Source: Humulus lupulus
Lineage: Eukaryota > Streptophyta > Magnoliopsida > Rosales > Cannabaceae
Direction of reading: 5' to 3'
Length of the DNA stretch: 64,000 nucleotides
NCBI RefSeq assembly: GCF_963169125.1
Contig: NC_084795.1
Coordinates: 144,125,766 to 144,189,765 of the forward strand
Of this stretch, positions 1 through 10,659 are shown one piece after another (the stretch's first letter is position 1; every line of letters starts with the position of its first letter). The notes beneath the pieces are model-generated. The model worked only from the letters and a program-made list of their open reading frames with translations. It ran no database searches and was not told the DNA's origin. A program made the translations under genes and the position numbers.

Positions 1-1212
1 TTGAGAACGATCAACCTTTAAGCCCTTAGCGATCCCCTAATCATAACCAAATATGGGACACCATCAATAAAATGATCAACATAGGTTACCAAACCAAAAT
101 CTAGCCTCCGGGACAACAATCCAAACTAATCCAAGTAGTAGGAACACTCCCGAGGCCTATAGTTAAGTTCCCAGGGTCAAAACGAGCAAACGAGGTGAAA
201 ACAGGGCAAGGGCTGCGGCCCTAGCACCTTGGGCCGCGGTCCCCACCAAGGGCCGCGACGCTCAGCCAAGTCAGAACCCTTCTCCTTCTTCATCGAGCTA
301 GGGCCGCGGCGCCCAAGAACAGGGCCGCGACCCCCAACCCTGGGCCATGCCCAAACGTATTTTCAACTTCTAAAAGCTTCCAGAATCATACCCAAACATT
401 CCCCAATCATCAAAAAAAAGTTCCCAAGCTTCCCAAAGCTCCATAACCCTCAAAACCCAAGGTTCAAACCAACAAAAACCTCAACAATTCACAAAGTCCA
501 ATTCTAAGCTTAAAAACTTTAGAAACTCAAAACTTCAAACTTAGATTACCTTTGATTGGGTTGTTTTCCGTCATATCCTTCGGTTAAGAAGCTTCTAATC
601 TTTCCTAGGATCGCTATGCCTCGACCCTCGCTTGATTTCAACTCCTAGAACTCGAAATTCCTTTAAGAAAGCTTCGAACGGTAAAATAGGCTATCGGGAA
701 GGGAGAGAGAGACTTTCTAACGTACGTTCTCATCTGACAAGCTACTTCAAGCTTAAGTAACCTCAAATAAATCCTAAGGCTCGAGGTCCCGAAAACACCC
801 TCGGGGACATTATAGTCAAAACTTCCAGAATTTCATCCTGATCTCAAATACTCCCAATTTATCATCAAATAAACATTCTTATTACCCAATACTTGACCCC
901 ATTATGACAAAACCGCTAACTCATAATCTATGATCATCTCATGCCGAATAGCTCGAATATATCTCTTTAATAATAAAAACTCATCCACAAATTACAATAT
1001 GCACCCAATTTACAAGTATGCCCTCAATAGGCCAAATTACCGAAATGCCCTTATGATTATAAATACACCCATATGCATGCATTTATCATCATATAATAAT
1101 ATAATTCACATTAACATGCATATGATCATTTAATACCATGATAAATCAATTATGGCCCTCTCGGCCTCCTAATCAAGGTCCTAAACCCTATTAGGAAATT
1201 CGAGGCATTACA
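1..1212 (-). mobile_element. LTR-B copy 1 (first half of a long gypsy LTR), cut by window edge
   Basis: The first 1212 bases are the 5' part, read on the minus strand, of a long LTR of a family that recurs at least seven times in the window (called LTR-B here). Read in sense it begins TGTAATGCC at 1212 and shares the family opening (CTTGATTAGG about 35-45 bases in). It also has a pyrimidine-rich stretch (GA on the plus strand near 700-715), a splice-donor-like AAAGGTAAT near 550 and a GC-rich palindrome cluster at 205-345. The far end lies outside the window. Calling it a Tekay/Del-type gypsy LTR is inference from the same LTR type flanking element A. Confidence 0.8.
205..345. repeat. GGGCCGCGGC palindrome cluster in LTR-B copy 1
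   Basis: Five or so imperfect copies of GGGCCGCGGCGC occur (for example GGGCCGCGGTCC, GGGCCGCGACGC, GGGCCGCGGCGC), separated by 15-45 bases of ordinary sequence. The core GCCGCGGC is self-complementary. The cluster lies about 870-1010 bases into the LTR, which matches the position in the other LTR-B copies. Confidence 0.85.
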
Positions 1213-3591
1213 AGGCGGGAAGGCCATAATTGTTTTATTACACCATTAAATGATTATATGCATGTTTATGTAAATTATATTATAATATGATGTTAAATGC
1301 ATGCATGTGGGTCCACATTTGATTACAGGGGTATTTTGGTAATTTGGCCCGTTGATGGCATATTTGTATATTTTGGTGCATGCTTGTGATTAATTGTTGA
1401 GGTCACATTATAATGTAGATTTGTTCGAGCTATTCGGCATGAGACGATATCTGAATATAAACTATCGATTTGGTCATAACAGGTTTAAGCTCGGGGCTCG
1501 GGGTATTTCGGTGATTAGAGCGCTACTGGGAATTAAAGGGTAACGGGATAAGAATAATTGGTGTTTGAGAATATTGAGAATAGCGGGAATTGGAGAGCGT
1601 TAATTATGATTAACAAGAAAGGTTGAAAAGGGCGGTTTTACCCTTGGGAGTTTTTAGAAGCTTTTAAATGACCTAGGGGCATTAAGGTCATTTGGCATGG
1701 ATATATACGATTTATTGGCTGTAGAAACCTATACAAAGAATAGAACAAAACAGAGCCAAGCTTCCTCCCTCACGTTCATCATTTTTCCTCTTGCTTCCTT
1801 TGAAGTTTGTGATCCCAAATTGAAGAATCAAGCTAGGAAATCAAAGCTTGGAGGTTGTAGACTTAGTTCATTCATTGAAAGGGATTCAAAACCAGTTTGA
1901 GGTAAGATTTTATCCATGAAACCTTGGTTATGCTCTGTTTTCTTATAGTTTACAACCTATGGATTTTGATATAAATAGTTGGAATCAATGGAAGTTTTTG
2001 GAAGAAGTTCACTTTGGTTTTGATGGTTATATGGTGGATAAGTTGTGGTAATAATTGGTGGCATTGCTTAATGATATTGGGAGAGTTTTTATAAGGTTTT
2101 GAAATATGTTTGAAGGAGAAAAACAGAGGTTTTTGGATGAGTTTTGGGTGGGGTTGCGGCTCTGTTCTAGAGCGTCGCGGCCCAAGCTTGTTGAAGAAGA
2201 AGGTGGTGCTGAAGAGGCCTAAGGGCCGCAGCGCTTGGGGAAGGGCCGCGGTGCTTGAGGCAGGTGCTTGAGGCGAGTTGCCTCTATTTTTTGGGAAGGG
2301 CCGCGGCGCTTGGGGAAGGTTCACGGCGCTTGAGGGCCATTTTGGCCAAAAGTGTGTTTTTGACTTAGGGATTCAAACCTTAGGCCTCGGGATCGATCCT
2401 ACTACCCGGTTTAGTGGGATTCGATGTCTCGAAGGCTAGGTCTTAGTCCAAGAATATTTTATTATTCATTTTATTGATGGAGTCCCATAATTGGTTATGA
2501 CCAGGTAACCGCTAAGGGACAAAAGACAGATCGTTCTCAAGGGTCGTTCTTATATTAATTCTCACTCGAACCAGAGGTAAGAAAACTGCACCCTGTGTAT
2601 ATGACATGCATGATTGTTGTTGAGGCATGTTGGTTGTTAAATGTGGACATTGATTGCATATTAAATGCTTAGCAGAGCTTGCTTACTTGTGTATGGCACT
2701 GATTAGTCAGGGACATCACTGGTCGCATAAGACTGACCTGTGAGTCAGAAACGACATAAACATCCTAAACACAGGGCCGAATAAAGATTAGATCTAATCA
2801 ATATCAGTGTTGAATGACTCTAAGGAAATTAATGCTGGACTGACCCTAAGGTCGATGAAACTTATAAGCGCTTGAATAGTCTAAGACTAGTTACTCAGAG
2901 CCAGGGCCAAAGGCCTAGGTGATAGCTTGTCACATGGCTGGGGAGCGGAATCCCATGGTTATGACTCTATGGTCATGAGGTAGGTTATGTTGGTGACTAG
3001 TCATCAAGCACCTATCCTGTTTAAGCTAGTGAAAGGTTCACTTATTTGTAAAGCCTCGATGACCCTATCGTCACATGGCTAATGGGAACAGAACCCACCT
3101 TAGTGACTTTTGCGACTGCCACTCATCTGTTTTGGACTGAAAGTCCTGAATGATTATTACGATCATTGTTGATATTATATTCATGCTATATGGTGTTTTC
3201 TTGCTGGGCTTTGGCCATGGGTGCTATGTGGTGCAGGTAAAGGGAAAGAAAAGCTCATCCAACCTTGAGTGGAGAGCTTAGGTGGTGATGTGTACATATG
3301 CGGCTGCTTGACCACCACGGCCAAGGAGTTCTCAGAGGAACTAGGGGGTTTACCCTATTTTTGCTGCTTAAGTCGGCGGGTTGATAATTTTGAGTTGTAA
3401 ATAACTCGTAAATGTTTTTATGGGCCCATGAACAATTTTATGTGTTAAATAAAATATATCCTTTCTTTTTTATTCGTTTTCCACCTTAGCATGTTAATAA
3501 CACTTAGAATCACATTTTTAACCAAAGGACTCGGGTAGCGAGTTAAATTTTCGGTTCACCGTAACTGTTCTGGGGTAACCAGGGCGTTACA
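1213..3591 (+). mobile_element. LTR-B copy 2, lacking its first ~43 bases
   Basis: This is a plus-strand copy of LTR-B. It begins within the family sequence at the equivalent of base 44 (GGCCATAATTG aligns with the mirror image just left of 1212) and ends normally in CGTTACA at 3591. The layout is a TATA-like GGATATATACG near 1698, a donor-like TGAGGTAAGATTT at 1899, a palindrome cluster at 2148-2330, a second donor-like GAGGTAAGAAAACTGCA near 2573, and the block GGTGCAGGTAAAGG near 3230. No internal region follows 3591, so it is a solo LTR or a fragment. The missing 5' end is best explained by insertion of copy 1 near its start. Confidence 0.8.
2148..2330. repeat. GC-rich palindrome cluster in LTR-B copy 2
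   Basis: Several copies of AGGGCCGCGGCGCTTG and relatives (AGCGTCGCGGCCC, GGGCCGCAGCGC, GGGCCGCGGTGC) alternate with GAGGC-rich spacers. They lie between the two donor-like GAGGTAAG sites. Confidence 0.85.
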
Positions 3592-3643
3592 AACAGTGTC
3601 CCAGAAGCCCTAGACGTCTCGCAGCAAATGAGCAGGTCATACA
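3592..3643. other. 52-bp spacer between two LTRs
   Basis: These 52 bases lie between the CA end of LTR-B copy 2 and the TG start of the element A LTR. There is no primer site and no coding signal. It is probably older flanking sequence. Confidence 0.4.
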
Positions 3644-4360
3644 TGTAATATCCTCCTAATCTAGGATCGTTACACTATGTAATTTAAATATTTCTTAACT
3701 CGCTAAACGAGTCATTTAGACTTAAACCATGTAATTAAAACTAACCACATGCTTAGGTACTAAAAATTTCGGTCAAAAGTAAACCATTTCATTGAAAGAG
3801 ATTGACACCAATACACAGGATCCCTACATAGTTTAAAATGGTTACAAATCCAAAAGCGTATACAAAAGCCAACCTAGGCGACAAAATCAGCGTCCAACCC
3901 TAGTTCCAACTGTAACCTCGGCCGTGGCGGACGAGCAAGCCGCATATGTACACTATGCCTCTGAAGCTCTCCAACTCATGGTTGGTCCAGCTTGTCCTTT
4001 CCTTTACCTGCACCATTTAGCACCCGTGAGCCGTGGCTCAGCAAGAAAACATAATCATGCTTAAAAGAAATACATTATCAGATCACATATTCATAATTAG
4101 CATGCCTAGAAGTAATAAACCTACTCGTGCAGGAAATCAATCCAACTATGTGACTATAGAGTCACACTAGGGCCTACTGCCCAATTTCTCAGATAACCAG
4201 CCTTAGAGCTGGCCAAGCAGGTCTGATGCTTAACATTCCAAACGACCCTAGGGGTGTTCAAGAAAATATCTCACTTTCGGGTTGGCTAAACCCTATCGAC
4301 CAGCATTTAGCACACTATTGCCGCCTTGGACTCCTAAGCAGAGCCTTTAAACCCTTGACT

Positions 4361-4515
4361 TATAAGCCAAGTCCCTAATCCTTTGACTGATAAGTTGAGT
4401 CTTTAACCTTCAAATGATAAGTCGAGACTTTTAACATTCGATTGATAAGTCGAGTCTTTAACCTTTGACTGATAAGTCGAGTCTTTAACCTTCGACAGAT
4501 AAGTCGAGTCTTTTA
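4361..4515. repeat. ~28-bp tandem repeat inside the element A 3' LTR
   Basis: Five copies of a 27-29 bp unit of the form GATAAGTCGAGTCTTTAACC begin near 4388, 4415, 4444, 4471 and 4498, with a degenerate copy before them. The array is not seen in the other LTR-B copies, so it looks like a local expansion in this one. Confidence 0.85.
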
Positions 4516-4934
4516 AATCAGATATGCCCTTGACTATTAAATCAAGCTCTTCATCACATAAAGCAGTTATTACATAACATAGGTAAGCACAGCGCATTTA
4601 ACATGTTTAATGAAACATTCTCAACATAGTAATAATCTTGTAATATAACTGAGCCAAGCCCTAAACACAGACCGAGTGCAGTTTTCTTACCTCTGGTCCA
4701 AGCACGAGTTAGTTATCCACGACCCCCAAGCACTATCCTGTCCTGAGCCCGATCGGTGCCCTAGTCACAACCATAATCAAATATATTCATCAATATCGAG
4801 CAAACAAAGACCTCCAGAACGAGTTCGAGTCTCCGGGACCTCAAATTCTATTAAACTAGGTAGTATAATCCTTCCCGAGCCCTTAAGTTTGAGTTCCCGC
4901 CACCCATAACCCAACTTTTCCAAACTTCTCATTT

Positions 4935-5100
4935 TGAGTCGCAGCGCCCCTCACAGGCACCGCGACCCTCCTCAAGTAAGAGAGCCCAACCTCTCTTTTC
5001 TCTGGACATGGGTCGTGGCGCAGCCTAGCAGGCGCCGCGACGCGATGCTGGTTCAAGGAACCACCCAGGCTCCTGGTTTCATGAGGGTTACGCCACGACC
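4935..5100. repeat. GC-rich palindrome cluster in the element A 3' LTR
   Basis: Diverged members of the GGGCCGCGGCGC motif occur (GAGTCGCAGCGCC, GGCACCGCGACCC, GGTCGTGGCGC, GGCGCCGCGACGCG). Many differ from the palindrome by C-to-T or G-to-A changes, as expected of decay at methylated CG sites. Confidence 0.75.
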
Positions 5101-6107
5101 CCGCGAACCCAGTTTTCTTCGAGCCAATTCCTCCAATACTCACCCTAAAACAGTACCAAACCCATAATTCAATCCCAAAACATCGTCAATACATCCCAGG
5201 AAGCAAAACCCAACTTACAAACGGATCAAAAACTCACCAAAACCATAAAATTCAATCAAACTTGAGAAACTTAAAAAAACAAAATCTCTGAAGTTTAGGA
5301 GCTCGAATTACCTCTGATAAATTCGTTTATGACTCTAACCTTGCTTGAATCCGAGCTCTAAAAGTCGAGCTTCCTTCGAAAACACTAACTAGTGTGAAAA
5401 GTGAATGGGAGAGAGAGAACGAGAGTGAGACTTGAGTGTTTTCTGAGTTAATGAACTCAGCCGAACCCTTATATACGAACGGTCCAAATGACCAAAATGC
5501 CAAAATGCCCCCACTCAACCTGCTTCTCTCTCCACACCCCATAACGGCAAAAATGTCATTTTGACTCTCTAATCCCGCTCTATACCCAAATTTCCTCAAA
5601 TAATTATGCTAAACCCAGAATATTGTTATTTCTCCCAAAATACGACTCATGCTACAGTGAGTCCCAGTGACTCTCCAGATCACCAAAAATACCCCTTAGC
5701 TCACCCCGAGCCAGTTATTTCTACCTGTTGTGACTAAACCACTAATTGCTCCCTAAGATTGTCTCGTGCTGAATAACTCAAATGTATCCACATAATAATG
5801 TGGTCTTAATCAATATACACACATGTATATACAAATATGCCCTCAATAGGCCAAATTATGAAAATGTCATTCTAATAAGAAATGGTCCCACATGGATGCT
5901 TAATATATCTAAAATGTCAATATAGTTATATTATAATATAACTCACATAATTCATATAATCATGCATAATCAACTATATGATAATATAGCACATGCAATT
6001 CACATAATCGCATCAATATCCAATTAATTCACATAAATATTCCAATATTGCCTTACTGGGCCCCTAATCAAGGCATTAAGCCTTATTAGGAATTTTGGGA
6101 CGTTACA

Positions 6108-6122
6108 ACTATTCCCTCCTTA
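6108..6122 (-). promoter_or_regulatory. Polypurine tract of element A
   Basis: On the minus strand TAAGGAGGGAATAGT abuts the TG start of the 3' LTR. This is the usual place for the plus-strand DNA primer of an LTR retrotransposon. Confidence 0.75.
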
Positions 6123-6124
6123 TA

Positions 6125-7057
6125 GAAATTTCGCCCTCGGGATACTAGTCCCGCATGTCTGACTATAATTCCTAGGTCGCCTCCTCGACCCTGATGTTCC
6201 TCTATAATACCTTAACCAAAGGTATGGTTTTGTTCCTCAATACTTTGTCCTTTCTATCCGGGAGCTGAACTGGTCGCTCCTCATAGGACAAATCTGTCTG
6301 TAGCTCTAGATTCTCATAACTCAATACATGAGTTACATCTGACACATACCTCCAAAGCATCGAAACATGGAATACATTATAAAGCCCTGACATCGATGAG
6401 GATAAAGCCAACCTGTCGGCTACCTGACCAATCCTTTCCAGGATTTCAAAAGGTCCCACAAACTTAGAGCTCAGTTTGCCCTTCTTTCCAAACTGCTTCA
6501 CCCCTCTCAATGGTGAAACACGGAGGAAAACATAGTCCCCAGCCTAAAACTCTATATCTTTACGCTTGGGAACAACATAGCTCTTCTGTCTACTCTGAGA
6601 AGTGAGCATTTGAGCTATAATCTTCTCAATAGTCGCCTCATTGGTCCTCTGAACTGCTTCAGGACCCAGATATTTTCTTTCACCCTTTTCATCCCAATGG
6701 ATGGGGGATCTGTATTTCATACCATACAACATTTCATAAGGAGCCACTCCAATAGTTGACTGGTAGTTGCTGTTGTAGGAAAACTCAATCAATGGAAAAT
6801 ATTTAATCCAGGACCCTTCAAAGTCCAATACACATGCTCGCAGCATGTCATCTAATATATGTATCATCCTCTTAGATTGCCCATCTATTTGAGTATGATA
6901 GGCGGTACTGAACTTCAATTGTGTACCCATAGCCTTCTCCAGACTTCCCCAAAACTTGGAAGTAAAAATGGAGTCCCATGAAGGCGCACTATCTCTTTCA
7001 CATAAATATTAGCATACTGATCTACTATAAAGTTTGTCCTCACTGGTAAAAAGTGGA
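6125..7057 (-). pseudogene. Element A integrase: core C-half, C-terminal domain and chromodomain-like tail
   Basis: Open stretches at 6544-6930 and 6202-6510 encode the end of the DDE core (STAYHTQIDGQSKR) and the integrase C-terminal module (KFVGPFEIL ... NVFHVSMLWRYV). The tail reads VKVL, stop, RN ... VEEAT, stop, EL, stop, SDMRD. The first two of those stops sit where chromodomain-type tails normally have Trp, so TGG has become TAG. In the core, the catalytic Glu of the usual GQSE motif is Lys here (GQSKR), so the enzyme would be dead even without stops. The N-terminal half lies at 9921-10357, on the far side of an inserted solo LTR. Confidence 0.85.
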
Positions 7058-8013
7058 ATGATTGTTAGGAATGAGTTTCCTAATACGCAGCGGAATGGTG
7101 GTGGAGTTGGCCCAGTGTACAATTTTTTTTTGTAACATATTTAAACTACCTTTAAATATGCGGATCCATTAATATACATACATTAATCATAAGCAAGTTA
7201 ATAATAGAAATCATACATCTTGAAGCCTATCAAGTGTCCTTTTGCTATCTTTTCGTAATAAGAACAATCTTCCTATCCAAGCTGCTTCTAGGTACTCACA
7301 CTAAGATCTCCCACAGCGTTCTCTACACCTCAAGAAGTGTGTGGGCACTTAGAGAATGAAGGATAGTTTATTTGTGGTTATACTTGATGTACTCAACACA
7401 TGAGATCAATAGAATAGGCCTGAGAATTGGTTATTTATTTTTCAGGGAGAGAAAAATATCGTTCTATTTTTCACAGAGCGAATAGACTTAGTTGTCTGAG
7501 TTAACTGAGTTATATGTATATTTTCTGATTAGTCATACTTAAAAGAAAATATTCAAATTTAAAAAATAAATCTGTAACCAACTTACAATTTAATTTTTTT
7601 AATTAATTAATTATTTTATTAATGGAAATATCCATAAACTAATTTTTTTGAATTATCCATTAATTAAATAAATAAAAATAAAAATCTTATCCCTGAAAAA
7701 ATAGCAGTTTACGATGGACTGTGTGTGCACATGTATCACCCCTATTCTTAGGGATATTTGATTTTTCTATTTTTATTTAATTATATATTCAAACTATTTT
7801 GTTAGATAAAAATCCAATAACCTGATAACTAATTCAAATTTGAATTCAAATTTAAATTAAATATCTTTTTAATCAATTATCAAATATAATTAATTATTTG
7901 AATAAATATTAATCTTCTAAATTCAAATCCAATTTTAACTTATCATGTTATTATCTCCCACTCAAATAAATATATTTAATTAATTCTACCAATTAATTAA
8001 ATCCAATATTTTA

Positions 8014-8623
8014 TGTTGACCCTTGATTTGGCCAATGGCATTGAGTCAAAATAACGACAATGAAACAAACAGAAATCAAGATTGGAATCAAATGGTAAAG
8101 AGGTGACACAAATGATTTATAGTGGTTCGGCCCCAACTGTGTGGTAATAACCTACGTCCACTTAGTGTTATTATTGGTGTTGAATCCTAATGTCGTTATC
8201 AAAGAACTAGGGTTCTTGAGTTTCACCAGCCTTAGAAGAATTACAACTTTTCGGTAAAATCACACTATGCTCTTTCTATGAGTATTCAGATTCAAGGTTC
8301 AAAAGTCCCTTCCTTGAGCCTTCTCATTCATATTTATAGGCTCAAGGGGGTTACATGGGCCAATGGGCCTTAATTATCCTTAATATCAACGTATCAAGGC
8401 AATAAAGAGAAATTAATAAATGTAGTCATTACAAGATTACATATCTTTAAAGGAAATAAACCGAAGCATGCGACCAGACTGGTCACATCTAATCACGAGA
8501 TCTGATGATGCAATGAACACCTAGTCAATTGTCAAACAACATTCCTTCATTTTGACGCTGCCACGTGCCAACCACGTGTAATAAATTCTTGCCACGTCAT
8601 CAGGAGCCATTTTTAGGCAAACA
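8014..8623 (-). mobile_element. Nested solo LTR of the Tat/Retand type
   Basis: It runs TGTTGACCCTTGATTTGG ... TTTTTAGGCAAACA on the plus strand. This is the reverse complement of the LTR type that bounds the large element at 19784-33785: it shares the GTGGTTCGGCCCC block, the CCTACGTCCACTT block and the TATTTATAGGCTCAAGG promoter region. Flanks are TTTTA (8009-8013) and TTTTC (8624-8628), a 4-of-5 match. It must be younger than the copia-type LTR around it. Confidence 0.75.
8331..8338 (-). promoter_or_regulatory. TATA box of the nested Tat/Retand-type LTR
   Basis: TATAAATA on the minus strand, in the same context (CCTTGAGCC TATAAATA) as the promoter of the complete element at 20020. Confidence 0.6.
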
Positions 8624-9920
8624 TTTTCGATAATAAATATTTAATTTTTTATAATTTCAAAATTTTAATTAATTAATTATTTAATTAAATTTCAAAATTA
8701 ATTTAATTATTTAATATAATTTTGAAAATTATACAATAATTAAATATTAATTAATTTTGTTAATTACAACTAATTTGTAATTAATTAATTAATTACTATT
8801 ATCATATAATTGCATATTTGGTATGAAGAACAAATTTCTTCTTAAATATGTCTTTCAACTATTTTTCCCTTCATATCAACTCTTACCTTGAATAGTGTTG
8901 ATAGAGCTGCTGTGGGGACTTATGGACCTATAATTCCAAGCTCCAATAAATTTGAGATTATTAATTAAACTCTTTAATTAAATAATCTTAATTTATTAAT
9001 TTCATGATTATTCCACTATAAATATGAGACTGCACTCTTGTAATTATAGACATTTCATTTATTGAGTACTTTATAATTATAAAGTGTCCATTGATATAAT
9101 CATTGCATACAGATTGACCCTCTAATAATGGTTCATAATTAATCGGGAATAAAATTACCGTTTTACCTTTTTAATTATCTCTTGTTTTCTTAAGTATCAT
9201 TGACTTTACTAGTGAAGGTTAATTCATAACTAAATTATGAATTTGAGCTCAATAACCTTTCAGTCCCGAAAGTCAACCCTTAAGAGAACCGTTATTCAAT
9301 CTCTTGCGAGAAGGCATAGATTCCTTATATGTATACTATGTCCCTAGTCATCTACATTAATAAGTTCTCGAAACAAAATTTTATAGCCTGATCATTCTGA
9401 CAGACCCTAACGAGTGAATCAAAGAACTCATATAACATAACCAAGAGTTCATAGTAACTTCAGGATTAAGATCTATTTGTATATGATCATCAGTTGATAT
9501 ATGTAACTAATACTTCGAAACGGTATTTAACTAAGTATTAATAAACATATATGGTCCAGTTCTATATATTATCTAATATATAAAGCACATCCACTAAAGT
9601 GTCCTACCACACTAGTGATCCGGATCTAGATCACATGTATTCATAATACTAGTAGACCGTACTTGCATTAATTAATCTAAAAGATTCCATAACTTTATTT
9701 TACTGCGAACTATTCAAGTTAATTTATCTCAAACATAATCCTCCCGTACCAATACATGTTTGAGATCACATATATGAACTTAGGAATTTTTCTGATATTT
9801 ACATAATATTATCACATAATAATATAGTCCATAAAATATATGCATAACAAATTCAATTTATTTATTTCATAAAACAATGTCTACTACATATGCTTTCAGG
9901 GCACAATTCCCAACAATGAT

Positions 9921-10357
9921 TTGATATACTGATCCACAATTACCCATACTGAGTCATGCTGACTCACTGTCATGGGTAACCCCACTACGTAGTCCATAGT
10001 AATGCCCTCCCATTTCCACTCGAGGATACCCAAAAGCTGTAATAGCCCTACTGGTCTCTGGTATTCAACTTTCACTTGTTGACACGTTAGGCACTTAGCC
10101 ACATATTCAACTACATCTTTCTTTATCTCAGGCCGCCGGTATAGTGATTTCAAATCCTGATACATCTTCATGGTGCCTAGATGGAGTGAGTACGATGTAG
10201 TATATGATTCATCTAGAATCTCTCGTCTGATAGCAAAGTCCATCGGAACACAAATCTGCTCCATGTATCTCAGTAAACCCATCTCTGAGATAGTGTAATC
10301 TCTAGCCACTCCAGCTAGGACATCCTCTCTGTGCCTCATCAACCGAGGATCATTCAT
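9921..10357 (-). pseudogene. Element A integrase: zinc-finger domain and start of the DDE core
   Basis: The reading frame shows the integrase HHCC region (SLHLGTMKMY ... CLTCQQVK, with the CX2C pair) and the first catalytic Asp in the motif KWEGITMDYVVGLP. Translation then runs into the copia-type LTR at 9915, and the rest of the integrase resumes at 7057. Interruption by the insertion, plus stops further on, make it non-functional. Confidence 0.85.
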
Positions 10358-10654
10358 TTGCCCTTCTATAATCCTCTCAAAGAGAGTAGGCTATAATGTG
10401 ATGTTATCTATCTGGCCCACCATCAACTTTATATCTAAATTAGTCATTTCCTCTACCAACCCCTGGGATATTTGCTTCAAGCTAAACAGTTGTCCCGGAC
10501 CTCTCTAGCTCAAGGCATCAGCCACCACATTGGTTTTCCCTGGGTGGTAAAGAATCTCACAGTCATAATCTTTCACCAACTCCAGCCAACACCTCTGTCT
10601 CATATTGAGATCTCTCTGGGTAAAGAAATAATTCAAGCTCTTGTGGTCAGTGTA
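10358..10654 (-). pseudogene. Element A RNase H, C-terminal part and linker to integrase
   Basis: Read on the minus strand it contains the gypsy RNase H stretch TDHKSL...YF (near 10640) and [26 protein letters not shown] (10540-10610), followed by the loose linker to integrase. The upstream half of the domain lies beyond the solo LTR at 12569 and above. It has several in-frame stops. Confidence 0.75.
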
Positions 10655-10659
10655 TATCT

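Larger units (their letters stand above)
3644..6107 (-). mobile_element. 3' LTR of element A (LTR-B type)
   Basis: The LTR is 2464 bp. Read on the minus strand it starts TGTAACGTCCC at 6107 and ends GGATATTACA at 3644. It directly follows a purine-rich tract, as a 3' LTR should. It has the family layout: a GA/CT-rich stretch near 5405-5430, donor-like GAGGTAATTC near 5310, a palindrome cluster at 4935-5100, a second donor-like GAGGTAAGAAAACTGCAC near 4690, and TGGTGCAGGTAAAGG near 4012. The left flank is ATACA. No matching right target duplication can be read because the 5' LTR is broken. Confidence 0.85.
7063..9915 (-). mobile_element. Solo LTR, Ty1/copia type, inserted in element A integrase (TSD ATGAT)
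   Basis: The segment is flanked by perfect 5-bp duplications ATGAT (7058-7062 and 9916-9920). On the minus strand it runs from TGTTGGGAATTGTGCCC to ATTCCTAACA, with CCGCTGCGTATTAGG close to its end. It is AT-rich and has no coding region. The 2853 bp include a nested 610-bp LTR (8014-8623). The clean target duplication and continuous integrase on both sides show a solo LTR left by LTR-LTR recombination. The copia assignment rests only on the terminal sequence style and is inference. Confidence 0.8.

Noticed and set aside
4361..4515. CRISPR-like array of ~28-bp repeats
   Set aside because: Units are contiguous with no unique spacers, they lie inside a plant LTR, and no cas genes exist. It is a plain tandem repeat.
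5327..5599. Small Ser-rich minus-strand frame
   Set aside because: It lies within the element A LTR and arises from the GA/CT-rich promoter patch.
6202..7057. Endogenous pararetrovirus (caulimovirus) origin for the RT/integrase-like pieces
   Set aside because: Integrase domains, LTRs, primer sites and polypurine tracts are present and there are no movement or coat protein motifs, so these are gypsy LTR retrotransposons.
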